From the NCBI RefSeq assembly GCF_023715725.1, contig NZ_JAMBOT010000003.1:452658-516657 (forward strand): DNA of 64,000 nucleotides, in the 5' to 3' direction. A model generated the notes under the pieces. It was given only the letters and a program-made list of their open reading frames with translations. It was not told where the DNA came from and ran no database searches. The translations under genes and the position numbers were made by a program. The DNA comes from Paenibacillus pasadenensis. Lineage in GTDB: Bacteria > Bacillota > Bacilli > Paenibacillales > Paenibacillaceae. This document shows positions 8,892 through 17,779 of this stretch, piece after piece (the first letter of the stretch is position 1; every line of letters begins with the position of its first letter).

Positions 8892-8914
8892 TTGTATTTA
8901 TGTTAAAATATAAT
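8892..8914 (+). promoter_or_regulatory. Likely promoter region of fba
   Basis: A perfect TATAAT at 8909-8914 lies 105 nt upstream of fba in an AT-rich patch. The -35 is uncertain (TTGTAT at 8892 is too close; TTCACG at 8883 is too far). TTGTCGAA, a 0A-box-like octamer, is at 8824-8831. Confidence 0.35.
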
Positions 8915-9018
8915 TTAGACAAGCGTGGGCGATCCCTTGGACTTGCCATTCTCAAGGTAGACTTCTATCATGAGAAGAAACCATCTGCAGAAACAAGACA
9001 TTAGGAGGAGTTACGACA

Positions 9019-9876
9019 ATGGCACTCGTTTCCATGAAAGACATGCTGAACAAAGCTCTCGCTGAGGGCTACGCAGTAGGCCAATTCAACATCAACAACC
9101 TGGAGTGGACGCAAGCGATTCTTGCTGCCGCAGAGGAAGAGAAATCTCCGGTAATCCTCGGCGTATCCGAAGGCGCAGCTCGTTACATGGGCGGCTTCAA
9201 AGTTGTTACGGCAATTGCCAGCTCGCTGATCGAAGAAATGAAAATCACCGTTCCGGTTGCGATTCACCTCGACCACGGCTCCAGCTTCGACAAATGTAAA
9301 GCGGCTATCGACGCAGGCTTCACGTCCGTTATGATCGACGCTTCCCACCATCCGTTCGAAGAAAACATCGAAACGACGAAAAAAGTCGTTGAATACGCGC
9401 ACAGCAAAGGCGTTTCCGTTGAAGCCGAGCTTGGCACGGTTGGCGGCCAAGAAGACGACGTTATTGCAGACGGCGTTATTTACGCTGATCCTAAAGAGTG
9501 CTTCGAGCTCGTAGAGCGCACGGGCATCGACTGCCTGGCTCCTGCCCTCGGTTCCGTACACGGCCCTTACAAAGGCGAGCCTAACCTGGGCTTCAAAGAG
9601 ATGGAAGAGATCTGCCAAATGATCAAGCTTCCACTCGTACTGCATGGCGGCACTGGCATCCCGACGGAGCACATCAAAAAATCGATTTCCCTCGGAACGG
9701 CTAAAATCAACGTGAACACCGAGAACCAAATCGAGTTCACGAAAAAAGTCCGCGAGATCGTAACGGCGGATCTGGAAGTTTACGATCCTCGTAAATTCCT
9801 TGCCCCAGGCCGCGACGCGATCAAAGCGACGGTTCAAGGCAAAATGCGCGAATTCGGTTCCTCCGGCAAAGCTTAA
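9019..9876 (+). CDS. fba: Class II fructose-1,6-bisphosphate aldolase
   Basis: 285 residues, the standard length of the Bacillus FbaA group. This zinc-dependent enzyme interconverts fructose-1,6-bisphosphate with DHAP and glyceraldehyde-3-phosphate in glycolysis and gluconeogenesis. Motifs: GQFNINN near the start, [11 protein letters not shown] with a zinc histidine and the catalytic Asp, [25 protein letters not shown] and the phosphate-binding HGGTGIP. A strong AGGAGGAG RBS is 9 nt before the ATG, and the codon choice is that of a highly expressed gene. It is a single gene with its own terminator and reads against replication fork movement, unusual for such an expressed gene. Confidence 0.97.
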   Translation: MALVSMKDMLNKALAEGYAVGQFNINNLEWTQAILAAAEEEKSPVILGVSEGAARYMGGFKVVTAIASSLIEEMKITVPVAIHLDHGSSFDKCKAAIDAGFTSVMIDASHHPFEENIETTKKVVEYAHSKGVSVEAELGTVGGQEDDVIADGVIYADPKECFELVERTGIDCLAPALGSVHGPYKGEPNLGFKEMEEICQMIKLPLVLHGGTGIPTEHIKKSISLGTAKINVNTENQIEFTKKVREIVTADLEVYDPRKFLAPGRDAIKATVQGKMREFGSSGKA

Positions 9877-9902
9877 GTTTTGCTGAACAACTGAATTTTA
9901 AT

Positions 9903-9945
9903 AAGAGCCTGCTCTCCTTATTGGAGGACAGGCTCTTTGCATTTT
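9903..9945 (+). terminator. Terminator of fba
   Basis: AGAGCCTG-CTCTCC / GGAGGA-CAGGCTCT long hairpin with a TTAT loop, followed by TTTGCATTTT, 27 nt past the fba stop. Confidence 0.9.
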
Positions 9946-10096
9946 CCGTGGGCTCACCATTTTGGGAGCTGTATTACGGCTCCGCCCCTTCCGCTTTTCA
10001 AGGACACTTTCTCGCTAATTTTATCGCTATTGGCTATATCATGCTAAGTAATACTTTGAATTACCTTGGAACACTTTCCGTTGGCAGCAACAACTG

Positions 10097-10885
10097 TTAC
10101 GGCATCAGCAGCGGTAAAGCCGCATCGATTTTATCTGCGATGAGAGTATAGAATTCCGGCGCATGCGGATTAGCCTTGGCTGGGATCTCTTCCAGCACCC
10201 GGATCATCAGCCCGGCGGACCCGACCGCCGTAACGATTTCGCCCATCGTCCAGCCCCGGCCAAGCACCTTTTTGGTCTGCTCTCGTTCATGCTCTGGCAG
10301 CAGCTTGGCAAAGGCCACTTCGCCTTCCTTGATCTCATCGTCAAAATAATTGCCGCTTGGTTCTTTCAGGTTGTTCGTTACGAGCATTGCACGAGCGAAG
10401 GGATGAAAATCGGTCAGCATAAACCGTCCAGCAGGAGCTAGTCTGTGGCGGACGACGGAGAAAATAGCGTTTAAATCGGTGAAATAGTGTAGAATGCCAA
10501 ATTCCATTAATACAAAGTCAAATTCTCCAAGCGCTTCTTCATCGGGTATATTCAGCGCGTCGGAGCAGATATAATTCAGCCTCACGCCTGCTGCAGCCGC
10601 CGCCTGGGTTGCATAGAGCCGGTTCTCCTCGGAGATGTCCACTACCGTCGCATCCGCCCCCAGCATAGCAAACGCAATTGCCTTTCGGCCATTAGAGCCA
10701 AGCAGATTTAGAATTCTTTTCCCTTGAACGTCGCCTGTGTACTTCAACCAATAACGAAGCCGATGAATGTGGCTCTGCTTAAGCTCTTCAGCCAGCTCCT
10801 CCGGCGTCCCGTGCGCTTGAACCCATGCCTGATAAGCCTTTGTTTCCCAAGCCGTTTTATTCGCCTTTGCCAGCTGCTCCTGCAT
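10097..10885 (-). CDS. SAM-dependent class I methyltransferase
   Basis: 262 residues. The Rossmann-fold SAM site is GKRILNLLGSNGRKAIAFAM (about 55-74) with acidic motif II VVDISEEN; motif IV is DFVLMEFGILHYF, and a late TDFHPFARAM block is typical of small-molecule methyltransferases. Motif I has LLGSNGR rather than the usual DxGxGxG, a common variant in the Bacillus YxaB/UbiE-like group. RBS GGGAGGTG precedes the ATG. The substrate is unknown. A second, unrelated-looking methyltransferase lies divergently next to it, and the shared 250-nt region presumably holds both promoters. Confidence 0.8.
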   Translation of the reverse strand: MQEQLAKANKTAWETKAYQAWVQAHGTPEELAEELKQSHIHRLRYWLKYTGDVQGKRILNLLGSNGRKAIAFAMLGADATVVDISEENRLYATQAAAAAGVRLNYICSDALNIPDEEALGEFDFVLMEFGILHYFTDLNAIFSVVRHRLAPAGRFMLTDFHPFARAMLVTNNLKEPSGNYFDDEIKEGEVAFAKLLPEHEREQTKKVLGRGWTMGEIVTAVGSAGLMIRVLEEIPAKANPHAPEFYTLIADKIDAALPLLMP

Positions 10886-11134
10886 CCCGCACCTCCCAAG
10901 TTAACTCCAAATACCGCCGGATTATTTTACCATAATCTAAATATGTGGATAAGCGCGTTTATAACTCTCCCCCTGTACTTATTCACATGTGGATATAACT
11001 CATCGATGAAATCAATTTAAGCTGAACATTACCTTGTGGATAGATTACGGAGAATGATAGCATCTACACAAAGCCAAGTATTTCACGTGCTTTCTTCAAC
11101 TCTCTTAAAATTAGGGCAAAGGGTGATTGCAATC

Positions 11135-11938
11135 ATGGCCCATTACAGTGACATCAACCGGTTGAATTGGAACGACCGTACGGCGGTTCATGCCAAGTCC
11201 GCCTTTTACAATATTGAGGCTTTTTTGGCTGGCGAAAATTCGCTGCCGGAGCTGGACCGGGAGGAGCTTGGCGACGTGGCGGGGCTTTCCATGCTGCATT
11301 TGCAATGCCATTTCGGCAAAGATTCACTCTCCTGGGCCCGCATGGGCGCACGCGTGACGGGAGTAGACTTCTCGGACGAAGTCATCGACTTAGCCCGGTC
11401 TTTGAACACGCAGCTGGGGCTTGACGCCCGGTTCATCCGTTCGGACATTTACAACGCAGCTGAAACGCTTCAGGGAGAGCAATTTGATATCGTTTATACG
11501 TCCTATGGCGTGCTTTGCTGGCTGCCGGATCTGAAAGGCTGGGCGGATTTAATCGGCGCCGCTCTCAAGCCAGGGGGAACGTTTTATATGGCCGAGTCCC
11601 ATCCGCTCGCAGGTATTTTTGAGGCTCAAAATGACCGCCTGGAGATGCGCTACCCTTATTTTGATAATGAGGCTCTGCGCTGTGAATCCGCTACCACGTA
11701 TACCGGAGATCCTGATGTGCTGGAACATCCGGTAACCTATCAATGGCAGCATACGTTAGGCGACATCGTCAGCGCACTGGCCGGAGCGGGGCTTACTCTG
11801 GAGTTCCTGCATGAACATCCCTTTACCGAATACAATGCCTTTCCCGGTACTATGATTCAAGACGAGCGGGGGAAATGGAGGCTTCGGGAAAATAACTGCT
11901 TGCCGCTGCTCTTTTCCATCAAGGCAGTTAAGCGTTGA
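11135..11938 (+). CDS. SAM-dependent class I methyltransferase
   Basis: 267 residues from the ATG at 11135 (RBS AAAGGGTGA); an earlier in-frame start at 11036 has no good RBS. Motif I LHLQCHFGKDSLSWARMGARVTG with Asp in VDFSDE, motif IV DIVYTSYGVLCWLPD, and a post-IV ESHPL block mark it as a UbiE/BioC-type methyltransferase. The C-terminal half (TYQWQHTLGDIVSAL, EYNAFPG) matches a conserved family of class I methyltransferases of unknown substrate found across Bacillales. It ends at a strong hairpin shared with the convergent CxxH/CxxC gene. Confidence 0.8.
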   Translation: MAHYSDINRLNWNDRTAVHAKSAFYNIEAFLAGENSLPELDREELGDVAGLSMLHLQCHFGKDSLSWARMGARVTGVDFSDEVIDLARSLNTQLGLDARFIRSDIYNAAETLQGEQFDIVYTSYGVLCWLPDLKGWADLIGAALKPGGTFYMAESHPLAGIFEAQNDRLEMRYPYFDNEALRCESATTYTGDPDVLEHPVTYQWQHTLGDIVSALAGAGLTLEFLHEHPFTEYNAFPGTMIQDERGKWRLRENNCLPLLFSIKAVKR

Positions 11939-11956
11939 AGAAAATTTCATTGCGCA

Positions 11957-12030
11957 CAAAAAACATCCCTTATCCCAGCCATTAACTCGCCGCAGCGGGC
12001 TTAAGCAATATCTGGGATAAGGGATGTTTC
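11957..12030. terminator. Bidirectional terminator
   Basis: A perfect 18-bp stem (11961-11978 with 12012-12029) around a 33-nt loop, between the convergent methyltransferase and CxxH/CxxC genes. A T-run follows it on the minus strand (AAAAAA at 11958-11963 on plus). Confidence 0.8.
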
Positions 12031-12069
12031 TACTTCCGGGCCAACGCCCTGCTCGTTTACCTATGTGAA

Positions 12070-12237
12070 TTACACAATTAAAAATTCCGCTTTGTCCTCG
12101 CACAAGTCACATTTCACAGGCGGGTCCCAATTCGCAAAATGCGTCTCGTTCAGATTCACCATATCCGGCGCATCCTCGTACTCATCCACGAACTTGTCCA
12201 ATGCCAGCTCAATATGCTCCTTGCACACGCAATACAT
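12070..12237 (-). CDS. CxxH/CxxC protein (BA_5709 family)
   Basis: 55 residues from the ATG at 12237 (RBS AGGGG, 8 nt spacing); the longer open frame upstream lacks family similarity. The start MYCVCKEH gives the CxxH motif and the end KCDLCEDKAEFLIV gives CxxC, so a small zinc-binding fold is likely. This family is conserved in Bacillales beside htrA and rlmH, exactly as here. Function unknown. Confidence 0.85.
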   Translation of the reverse strand: MYCVCKEHIELALDKFVDEYEDAPDMVNLNETHFANWDPPVKCDLCEDKAEFLIV

Positions 12238-12414
12238 TCGATGACCTACCCCTATTCCTGTTCCTGAAATGACTGCTAATAGCTCTATTATACCACAATT
12301 TCCGCAGTCATAACGGCCCGCGGTGCTGCAGTTGTGCAAGATACAGCAGGTATACACTTCCAGATCGCTCGTATTGCCTTCCTCTTCGGAACCTGTGCCC
12401 TTCACTCATATCCG

Positions 12415-12452
12415 TCAAAAAATAATCCGGCCCCGCCCGGGACCGGATTATC
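12415..12452 (-). terminator. Terminator of htrA
   Basis: ATAATCCGG-CCCCG / CGGGA-CCGGATTAT stem, followed on the minus strand by TTTTTTGACGG; 10 nt past the htrA stop. Confidence 0.9.
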
Positions 12453-12460
12453 TCTAAGCG

Positions 12461-13804
12461 TTATTCTTCCTCTTCGGTCTTGTCTTCCAGCTTGAACGAT
12501 GCGGATTGCTGCTTGCCGTCCCGGTAAAAGGTTACCTCGATCTTGTCGCCGATCTTCTTTTTGCCGTACAGGTACTTGCGCAGCTCCATCGTGCTGCGGA
12601 TCGGCTGATCGTCCAGCTTCGTAATGACGTCGTTGAACTGCAGCCCCGCCTCCATAGCCGGGCCTACCGACTCCAGCACGATAACGCCTTCCGTTACATC
12701 CGCCGGCAGATTCGGGCCTCCGCTCTCTTCTTCCGTGCTTTCGCCGCTGCCCTCACCCTCAGACTCCTCTTCACCGCCCAAGAAGCCTTGCTGTGCGAAA
12801 TACGCATCCAGATCCAGCGTGTACACGCCCAAGTAAGGACGCGGCACCTTGCCCTGGTTCATCAGCTGATCCACGATCGGCATGACGTTGTTGGAAGGAA
12901 TGGCGAATCCAACCCCTTCAACGCCGACATCGGATATTTTCATGCTGTTGATGCCGATGACCTCGCCCTTCATATCGATCAACGGTCCGCCGCTGTTGCC
13001 CTGGTTAATGGAAGCATCCGTCTGGATAACCTCCTGTTCCCAGTCGTAATTGCCGTCCTGGCTGAGCGACACCGGAATAATCTGTTTCGTCTTGCTGACA
13101 ATGCCCATGGACAAGGAATCTCCGAGCCCAAGCGGATTGCCGATAGCCATGACCATCTCGCCGGATTGCAGCTTGGCGGAATCTCCCATTTTTGCAATGG
13201 TATCGATGCCCTTGCCGTCAATCTCCAGCACGGCCAGATCCGTAATGTAATCGCCGCCCACCAGCTTCGCCGGACGGGATTCGCCGTCAATCATAACAGC
13301 CTTGAGACTGGCGGCTCCCTCGATGACGTGATTATTCGTAATAATGTACGCTTTGCCGTCCTTCTTGGCGAAAATAACCCCGCTGCCTACGCTCGCAGGC
13401 TGCAGCTGGCCCTCTTCCCCGCCGTCCGGAAGCGGAAGCTCATCTCCAGAGCCTTCGCCGCTGTCCGGCAGCTGCATCGCCTGTTCATTGACGATGCTGA
13501 CTACAGCCGGACGCACTTTGGCTGAGGCGGCTACGGTCTGCTGAATCGCGTCACCCGGCGCGACCAATCCGGTGGCTGCCGCGCTTAACGCTTCCACGGA
13601 GGCCGGTTTGCCGTCTCCGCCGCCAAGCGCCAGCGTCAGGGCCACAATAATGGCGGCTCCAGAAACTGCCGATACAGCGACCAGACGGCCCGCGCCCCAA
13701 TCCTTGCGGCTGCGCAACGGGAAGCCCGGCATCTGCTGGCGCCCCAACTTGGTCGTGCGTCGGGAGATCCGCGTCGAATAGAACTCATCATCGAACAAAC
13801 CCAC
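12461..13804 (-). CDS. htrA: HtrA/DegP-like membrane-anchored serine protease
   Basis: 447 residues from a GTG start (RBS GGGAGGAG). A cytoplasmic N-terminus of about 40 residues and a single helix (41-61) anchor a trypsin-like protease domain with the triad His159 (ITNNHVIEG), Asp189 (ITDLAVLE) and Ser271 (NQGNSGGPLI). An acidic linker rich in Gly/Glu/Ser (about 350-372) precedes one PDZ domain (VGPAMEAGLQFNDVITKLDD). Members degrade or refold damaged secreted proteins and are often under envelope-stress control. The position downstream of the wal genes corresponds to B. subtilis yyxA/htrC. It is transcribed alone, with its own terminator. Confidence 0.93.
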   Translation of the reverse strand: MGLFDDEFYSTRISRRTTKLGRQQMPGFPLRSRKDWGAGRLVAVSAVSGAAIIVALTLALGGGDGKPASVEALSAAATGLVAPGDAIQQTVAASAKVRPAVVSIVNEQAMQLPDSGEGSGDELPLPDGGEEGQLQPASVGSGVIFAKKDGKAYIITNNHVIEGAASLKAVMIDGESRPAKLVGGDYITDLAVLEIDGKGIDTIAKMGDSAKLQSGEMVMAIGNPLGLGDSLSMGIVSKTKQIIPVSLSQDGNYDWEQEVIQTDASINQGNSGGPLIDMKGEVIGINSMKISDVGVEGVGFAIPSNNVMPIVDQLMNQGKVPRPYLGVYTLDLDAYFAQQGFLGGEEESEGEGSGESTEEESGGPNLPADVTEGVIVLESVGPAMEAGLQFNDVITKLDDQPIRSTMELRKYLYGKKKIGDKIEVTFYRDGKQQSASFKLEDKTEEEE

Positions 13805-14130
13805 TTTTACCCGCTCCTCCCGTTATTCGCGCACGCGTTCGACTGCTTTATGTTAAGCATACGTGGCTGCTTAAAGTTCGACTACAGGATGTTTTTTCTC
13901 ACCTTGGAATGATTTCGGAAGATTCGTCTAGAATAATAATAGACGAAGTGCAACTCCCTACTAAACGGGTCCAAGGACTCAAAAGTTGCACGTAAACACC
14001 GATAAATCCTTATACAAACTCCAGCATCCGTTAACGGAAGCATAAACGATGGAACTACAGCAATGAAATAACGTATGCTCCACCATGACAAACCGACCGA
14101 AATCTGCCTTTGAGAAGGAAGGGAGTCCAG
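13805..14130. other. Intergenic region with two adjacent inverted repeats
   Basis: 326 nt between htrA and a divergent small ORF. It holds TTCGTCTA (13923-13930) paired with TAGACGAA (13940-13947), immediately followed by GTGCAACT (13948-13955) paired with AGTTGCAC (13984-13991). Neither has a T-run. They could be operators or leader hairpins; I see no gene here. Confidence 0.4.
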
Positions 14131-14382
14131 ATGGACGTAAAGCTTATTACCACGCCGGCCGCTGCCCCTAACGCCTGGGACCAAATCGCGGTTATGGGCA
14201 AGCTCGGCGACCTTAGCGATACGCAATACCGCACCCTGCTGGCTCTGAGCGCTATGCTGGAGCTGCTCGTGGACAAGGGAATCCTCAGCCGCGAGGAGCT
14301 GGAGCAGAAGGCTGCCCAGCTGGAAGCCGGCGACGCCGAGCCGCTTAGAGCAATTTCCGCTTTATTTGATCCCATGGAGTAG
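14131..14382 (+). CDS. Conserved-looking small protein of unknown function
   Basis: 83 residues from the ATG at 14131 with a strong GGAAGGGAG RBS 5 nt away; two earlier in-frame starts lack one. The sequence (MDVKLITTPAAAPNAWDQIA, then SDTQYRTLLALSAMLELLVDKG and a SREELEQKAAQL helix) predicts a soluble, mostly helical protein with no cysteine and no membrane segment. I do not recognise a family. It reads toward the wal operon, and its last 38 nt overlap the 3' end of walJ on the other strand. The good RBS, sensible composition and length argue that it is real. Confidence 0.6.
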   Translation: MDVKLITTPAAAPNAWDQIAVMGKLGDLSDTQYRTLLALSAMLELLVDKGILSREELEQKAAQLEAGDAEPLRAISALFDPME

Positions 14383-15157
14383 GCTGATACGGATATGTAT
14401 CGCGGAGCGGGTGCTCATCCTTGCGGAAGAAATGGCCCCGGTCCTCCATAACTCCGTTCACCGTCATGCGGGCCAGATCCATCATGTTATGGTTAAGGCT
14501 CAAGTGGGCCAGATAAACCCTTTTTGTGCGATCCGTCATCAGCTCGCAAAGCGCTTCCCCGGCGGCCTCGTTGGACAGATGTCCTACGTCGCTCAGGATG
14601 CGCTTTTTGATGTTCCACGGGTAGCGCCCCATGCGCAGCATGCTTGGATCATGGTTGGATTCCAGCACCAGTACGTCTGAGTCAATAATATTGCGGCGCA
14701 CAATGTCGCTCATATAACCAAGGTCGGTCGCCAGGCTCAGCTTGTACCCGTCATCGGTAAACGTGTAGCCGACCGGCTCCGCCGCATCATGGGAAATCGG
14801 GTACGAGCGAATCTTCATGCTGCCGAACTCTACTTCCGCGCCCGTTTCCATAATCATTCTGCGTTCCGGCGGAATATGCGAGGTATGCCGCTCCAGCGCT
14901 CCCCAGGTCGCCTCATTGGCATATACGGGCAGCTCGTACTTGCGCGCAAGCGCATTAAGTCCTTTAATGTGGTCGGAATGCTCATGGGTAATGAACACCG
15001 CGTCGATCTCATGGGCGCTAACTCCCTGCTGGCTCATCAGCTCCTCCAGCTTCTTGAGACTGTGGCCGGCATCTACGAGCACCGTCTTTTCCCCGCTCTG
15101 TACAAGAGTAGAGTTGCCGGTTGAACCGCTGGCCAGTACGGTAAATCTGAATTCCAT
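14345..15157 (-). CDS. walJ: WalJ/YycJ metallo-beta-lactamase-fold hydrolase
   Basis: 270 residues. The start at 15157 (MEFRFTVLASGSTGNSTLV) has GGAAGGGAAGG upstream and fits the family. The metallo-beta-lactamase motif THEHSDHIKG is at about residues 57-66 with later ligands in PISHDAAEPVG and HLSNEAA. YycJ is a two-metal nuclease-like protein that in B. subtilis acts in DNA mismatch repair as a 5' exonuclease and links the cell cycle to the wall through the wal locus. It is the distal wal gene; a hairpin with a T-run separates it from walI, so it may be read partly by read-through or by its own promoter. Confidence 0.92.
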   Translation of the reverse strand: MEFRFTVLASGSTGNSTLVQSGEKTVLVDAGHSLKKLEELMSQQGVSAHEIDAVFITHEHSDHIKGLNALARKYELPVYANEATWGALERHTSHIPPERRMIMETGAEVEFGSMKIRSYPISHDAAEPVGYTFTDDGYKLSLATDLGYMSDIVRRNIIDSDVLVLESNHDPSMLRMGRYPWNIKKRILSDVGHLSNEAAGEALCELMTDRTKRVYLAHLSLNHNMMDLARMTVNGVMEDRGHFFRKDEHPLRDTYPYQPTPWDQIKRKLL

Positions 15158-15302
15158 GACGATTGCCTTCCCTTCCATTGCCGGACCCCGCCGTATGCGA
15201 TAGAGCAGCAGAATCCCTGTAAGGGTTCATTGTACCATTGTCCGACGGGCGGCTCTAGGCCTATACGGAAAATAGTCCGAATCTTTTGTGCCGCCGCAGC
15301 TC

Positions 15303-15333
15303 AAAAAAAATCCGCAGGGATATTCCCTGCGGG
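15303..15333 (-). terminator. Terminator after walI
   Basis: CCGCAGGGA-ATA-TCCCTGCGG (9 bp, 3-nt loop), followed on the minus strand by eight T; lies between walI and walJ. Confidence 0.9.
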
Positions 15334-15420
15334 CTGCGTGATTTGCAAAATTAGATTGGAAGGGCCGTAACGCCGATCCGGTCTTGTCCAGCTTACAGGG
15401 CAAACGGAGGAAAAAAAGCG

Positions 15421-16254
15421 CTATCTGCCGCCAGGCGGAGAAACGGACGGCGCCTGCGGCTTATCCGTAAGCACCTCGCCGCTATTAGCCTGCAAATAAA
15501 TGACGCTGCCATCCTCCAGCAAAATCCGCCATGACGGCGTCGAAACCTGCGTGTCGGAATTGAACAGCTGCCCCTCTTTATAGCCAAGCCGGATTTCTTT
15601 AATGGAAGCGTCCTCCGGCACATACTTCTCAATAATTTCCGGGCGGACCGCACGCGAGGCGGGCAGAACCGACTGCGGCCGCTGTTTGTCGTCCGCCGGC
15701 AGCAGCTCGATGCGGTCCTGGCGGTACCCGGTAATCTTTTGGTTGCTATAGAACAGCTCTACCCGGACGTTAAACATCGGACGCCCGTCAACCATCCGGT
15801 ACAGCACGAACTTGCGGTCGTCAAAACCCGGCGTATCCACCTCGTACTGATCCAGCTCAGGAATGATGTCCCCAAGCGCTTTGAGCAAATCCTCCCGCTC
15901 AAAAACAATTCTGCTGTCAACCGGCGTATCCAGCGGGATAATGCCCAGCTCCTCTTCACCGGCCGGCCCGGCAGGCTGCGTTTCATTCTTCTCCGCAGCA
16001 GACGGCTTGGGGGGAATTCGGGTGCTTACATACCGGTAAGTCAAATCCTGCAGCTCCGGCGTTTCCTTAGGAATGCTGCCTGACAGCTCGATTCGCTTCG
16101 CCTTCATCGCCGCAAGCGTATCCGGCGACAGCTCAGCCAGGTTGCTGCTCGGCTGTACCCTCTCCCGAATATCGCTCCACAGCTGATAGCCGAGCAGCAC
16201 GTTGAGCAGCAGAAATGCCAGGATCAAAATGCTTTTTGCTCTTCCCCAGTCCAT
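15421..16254 (-). CDS. walI: WalI (YycI), membrane regulator of WalK
   Basis: 277 residues from the ATG at 16254, preceded by GAGGAGGG that overlaps the end of walH. The start MDWGRAKSILILAFLLLNVLLG is a single membrane anchor; the rest is extracytoplasmic. In B. subtilis YycI and YycH form a complex with the WalK transmembrane region and restrain the kinase. The end of the protein (SWRILLEDGSVIYLQANSGE) is the conserved YycI pattern. A proline-rich tail and a mid-protein insert (PAGPAGEEE) are local features. Confidence 0.93.
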   Translation of the reverse strand: MDWGRAKSILILAFLLLNVLLGYQLWSDIRERVQPSSNLAELSPDTLAAMKAKRIELSGSIPKETPELQDLTYRYVSTRIPPKPSAAEKNETQPAGPAGEEELGIIPLDTPVDSRIVFEREDLLKALGDIIPELDQYEVDTPGFDDRKFVLYRMVDGRPMFNVRVELFYSNQKITGYRQDRIELLPADDKQRPQSVLPASRAVRPEIIEKYVPEDASIKEIRLGYKEGQLFNSDTQVSTPSWRILLEDGSVIYLQANSGEVLTDKPQAPSVSPPGGR

Positions 16255-16261
16255 TAGCCGC

Positions 16262-17779
16262 TCAACCCTCCTCGATATGGCGTAGTCCGTCTTCCGCTTC
16301 GTTGCGGGCCGTCTCAGCCGAATCGGTCTCAGCGCCGTCAGCATTGCCAGCGTCTTCTTCCGTTTTCGCGCTCAAGTTCTGGCGCGGAATGCTGGAGCCG
16401 TCAAATCCTTCCCCAAGCGCTCCGCCCAGCTCCTCCTCGGTGCCGTCCGCGAGACGGACTGCCCATACCGGCACAACATACAGCCGGCCGTCCTCGGCCA
16501 TATTGGCCTTAACAGCCGGATAGAGCGATTCGATCTCCGCACGGCGGGCGTAGCCTGCCAATGCAGCCTCCAGCTCCGCGCCTCCAGGCAGCCAGCGCGG
16601 CGACTTGTGAGCCGGAGAAGAGTCCAGCTTAATCAGCGAACGCTCATACGTTGTGACGACTCCTTGCTGCACGGACAGCCGGATGAAGCCAAACCGGAAA
16701 TCCGGAGTCGGAACTACGGGCAGGATGCGGTTTTCTCCAAAGCGGAAATACTGACGGAAGAGCAAGGCATGCTGCTCACCTCCGCTATCCGTTTCTGAAT
16801 CTGCCGGCGAACCGTTTATGCCCTGCAGCGTCCCCGCCGTGCTTCCGCTTAAGCCGGTCAGCTGATGCTGGCCATCCCATCCGCCGTACTGATTGACGAA
16901 TTGCACCGCACTGCTCATGCTGCCAAAAGGATTGCTCGGCGTCTGGCCCGCTTCGCTGAATGGCACAGCCGGATCGGTATAGCTGATCCATCGGCCGTTT
17001 TGCTCCACCTGCAGTGCGCGTTTGCCGTCCGTATACACCTGTGAACCGTCGCGGTCCTTAATCATTCTCGTTGTGCCGCGGAACAGATTCCGCTGCAGCA
17101 GATCAGGCGAATAGGCCTGATAGCCGATGCTTGCTTGAGCCGCTTCAATCGGCTGCTGCGGCACGTACAGCCCGTATGCATCCGGCTGGTACGGGGTCCA
17201 GAACTCGCCCAGGCCGACATCATCCTCAACATCCCGCACGGTCAAATCCGCCTGAGTCGCTTCATAGACAGTGCTCCCGTCTTTGCTGAAAAAGTACGTC
17301 CGCACCTCTTCGCTGCCGCTCCGGTAAATCCAGATTTTCTCGATCGTATCTTTTAAAAAAGCGTCGTCGCTGCTGTCCAGCTGCAGCATACGGGAAAGCA
17401 GCGTAACCGGCAGTCCGCTGCCGAGCCTCAGCTCCAGTCCCAGGTTCGTTTCCCGAATTTCATTCCAGCGCAGCGCCGTATGTTTCATTCGTTGAAATCC
17501 CCGGAATTCACGGCCTTTGAGCTTACTCATAATGAGGTTGTAAAAAGGCAGATCACCCGGATTAAACACCGTATGGTTGCCGTTTCCGAAATGGAGAATG
17601 AGCTGCTCAGGGAACAGCACATCCTCGATGCGGCTCTCCGGTCCCATCTGTTCGGTGTTCACATAGTTCTGCGCGGTCCGAACAGCCGTCCCCGGCGTGC
17701 TGTAGGCGAGCATATAACTTTGTACGAGGCTAAGGGCAACGAGGGAGGCCAGCGTTATCGTTTTAAGCCGTTCCTTCAT
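16262..17779 (-). CDS. walH: WalH (YycH), membrane regulator of WalK
   Basis: 505 residues, somewhat longer than the 455 of B. subtilis YycH. The N-terminal helix (about residues 8-27, TITLASLVALSLVQSYMLAY) anchors a large extracytoplasmic domain; the YycH hallmark of two mixed-sheet domains is supported by LPFYNLIMSKLKGREF and by YQAYSPDLLQRNLF. Its start overlaps the walK stop by 4 nt (ATGA), so translational coupling is likely. The C-terminal 60 residues are acidic and low in complexity and may account for the extra length. It acts with WalI on WalK. Confidence 0.93.
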   Translation of the reverse strand: MKERLKTITLASLVALSLVQSYMLAYSTPGTAVRTAQNYVNTEQMGPESRIEDVLFPEQLILHFGNGNHTVFNPGDLPFYNLIMSKLKGREFRGFQRMKHTALRWNEIRETNLGLELRLGSGLPVTLLSRMLQLDSSDDAFLKDTIEKIWIYRSGSEEVRTYFFSKDGSTVYEATQADLTVRDVEDDVGLGEFWTPYQPDAYGLYVPQQPIEAAQASIGYQAYSPDLLQRNLFRGTTRMIKDRDGSQVYTDGKRALQVEQNGRWISYTDPAVPFSEAGQTPSNPFGSMSSAVQFVNQYGGWDGQHQLTGLSGSTAGTLQGINGSPADSETDSGGEQHALLFRQYFRFGENRILPVVPTPDFRFGFIRLSVQQGVVTTYERSLIKLDSSPAHKSPRWLPGGAELEAALAGYARRAEIESLYPAVKANMAEDGRLYVVPVWAVRLADGTEEELGGALGEGFDGSSIPRQNLSAKTEEDAGNADGAETDSAETARNEAEDGLRHIEEG

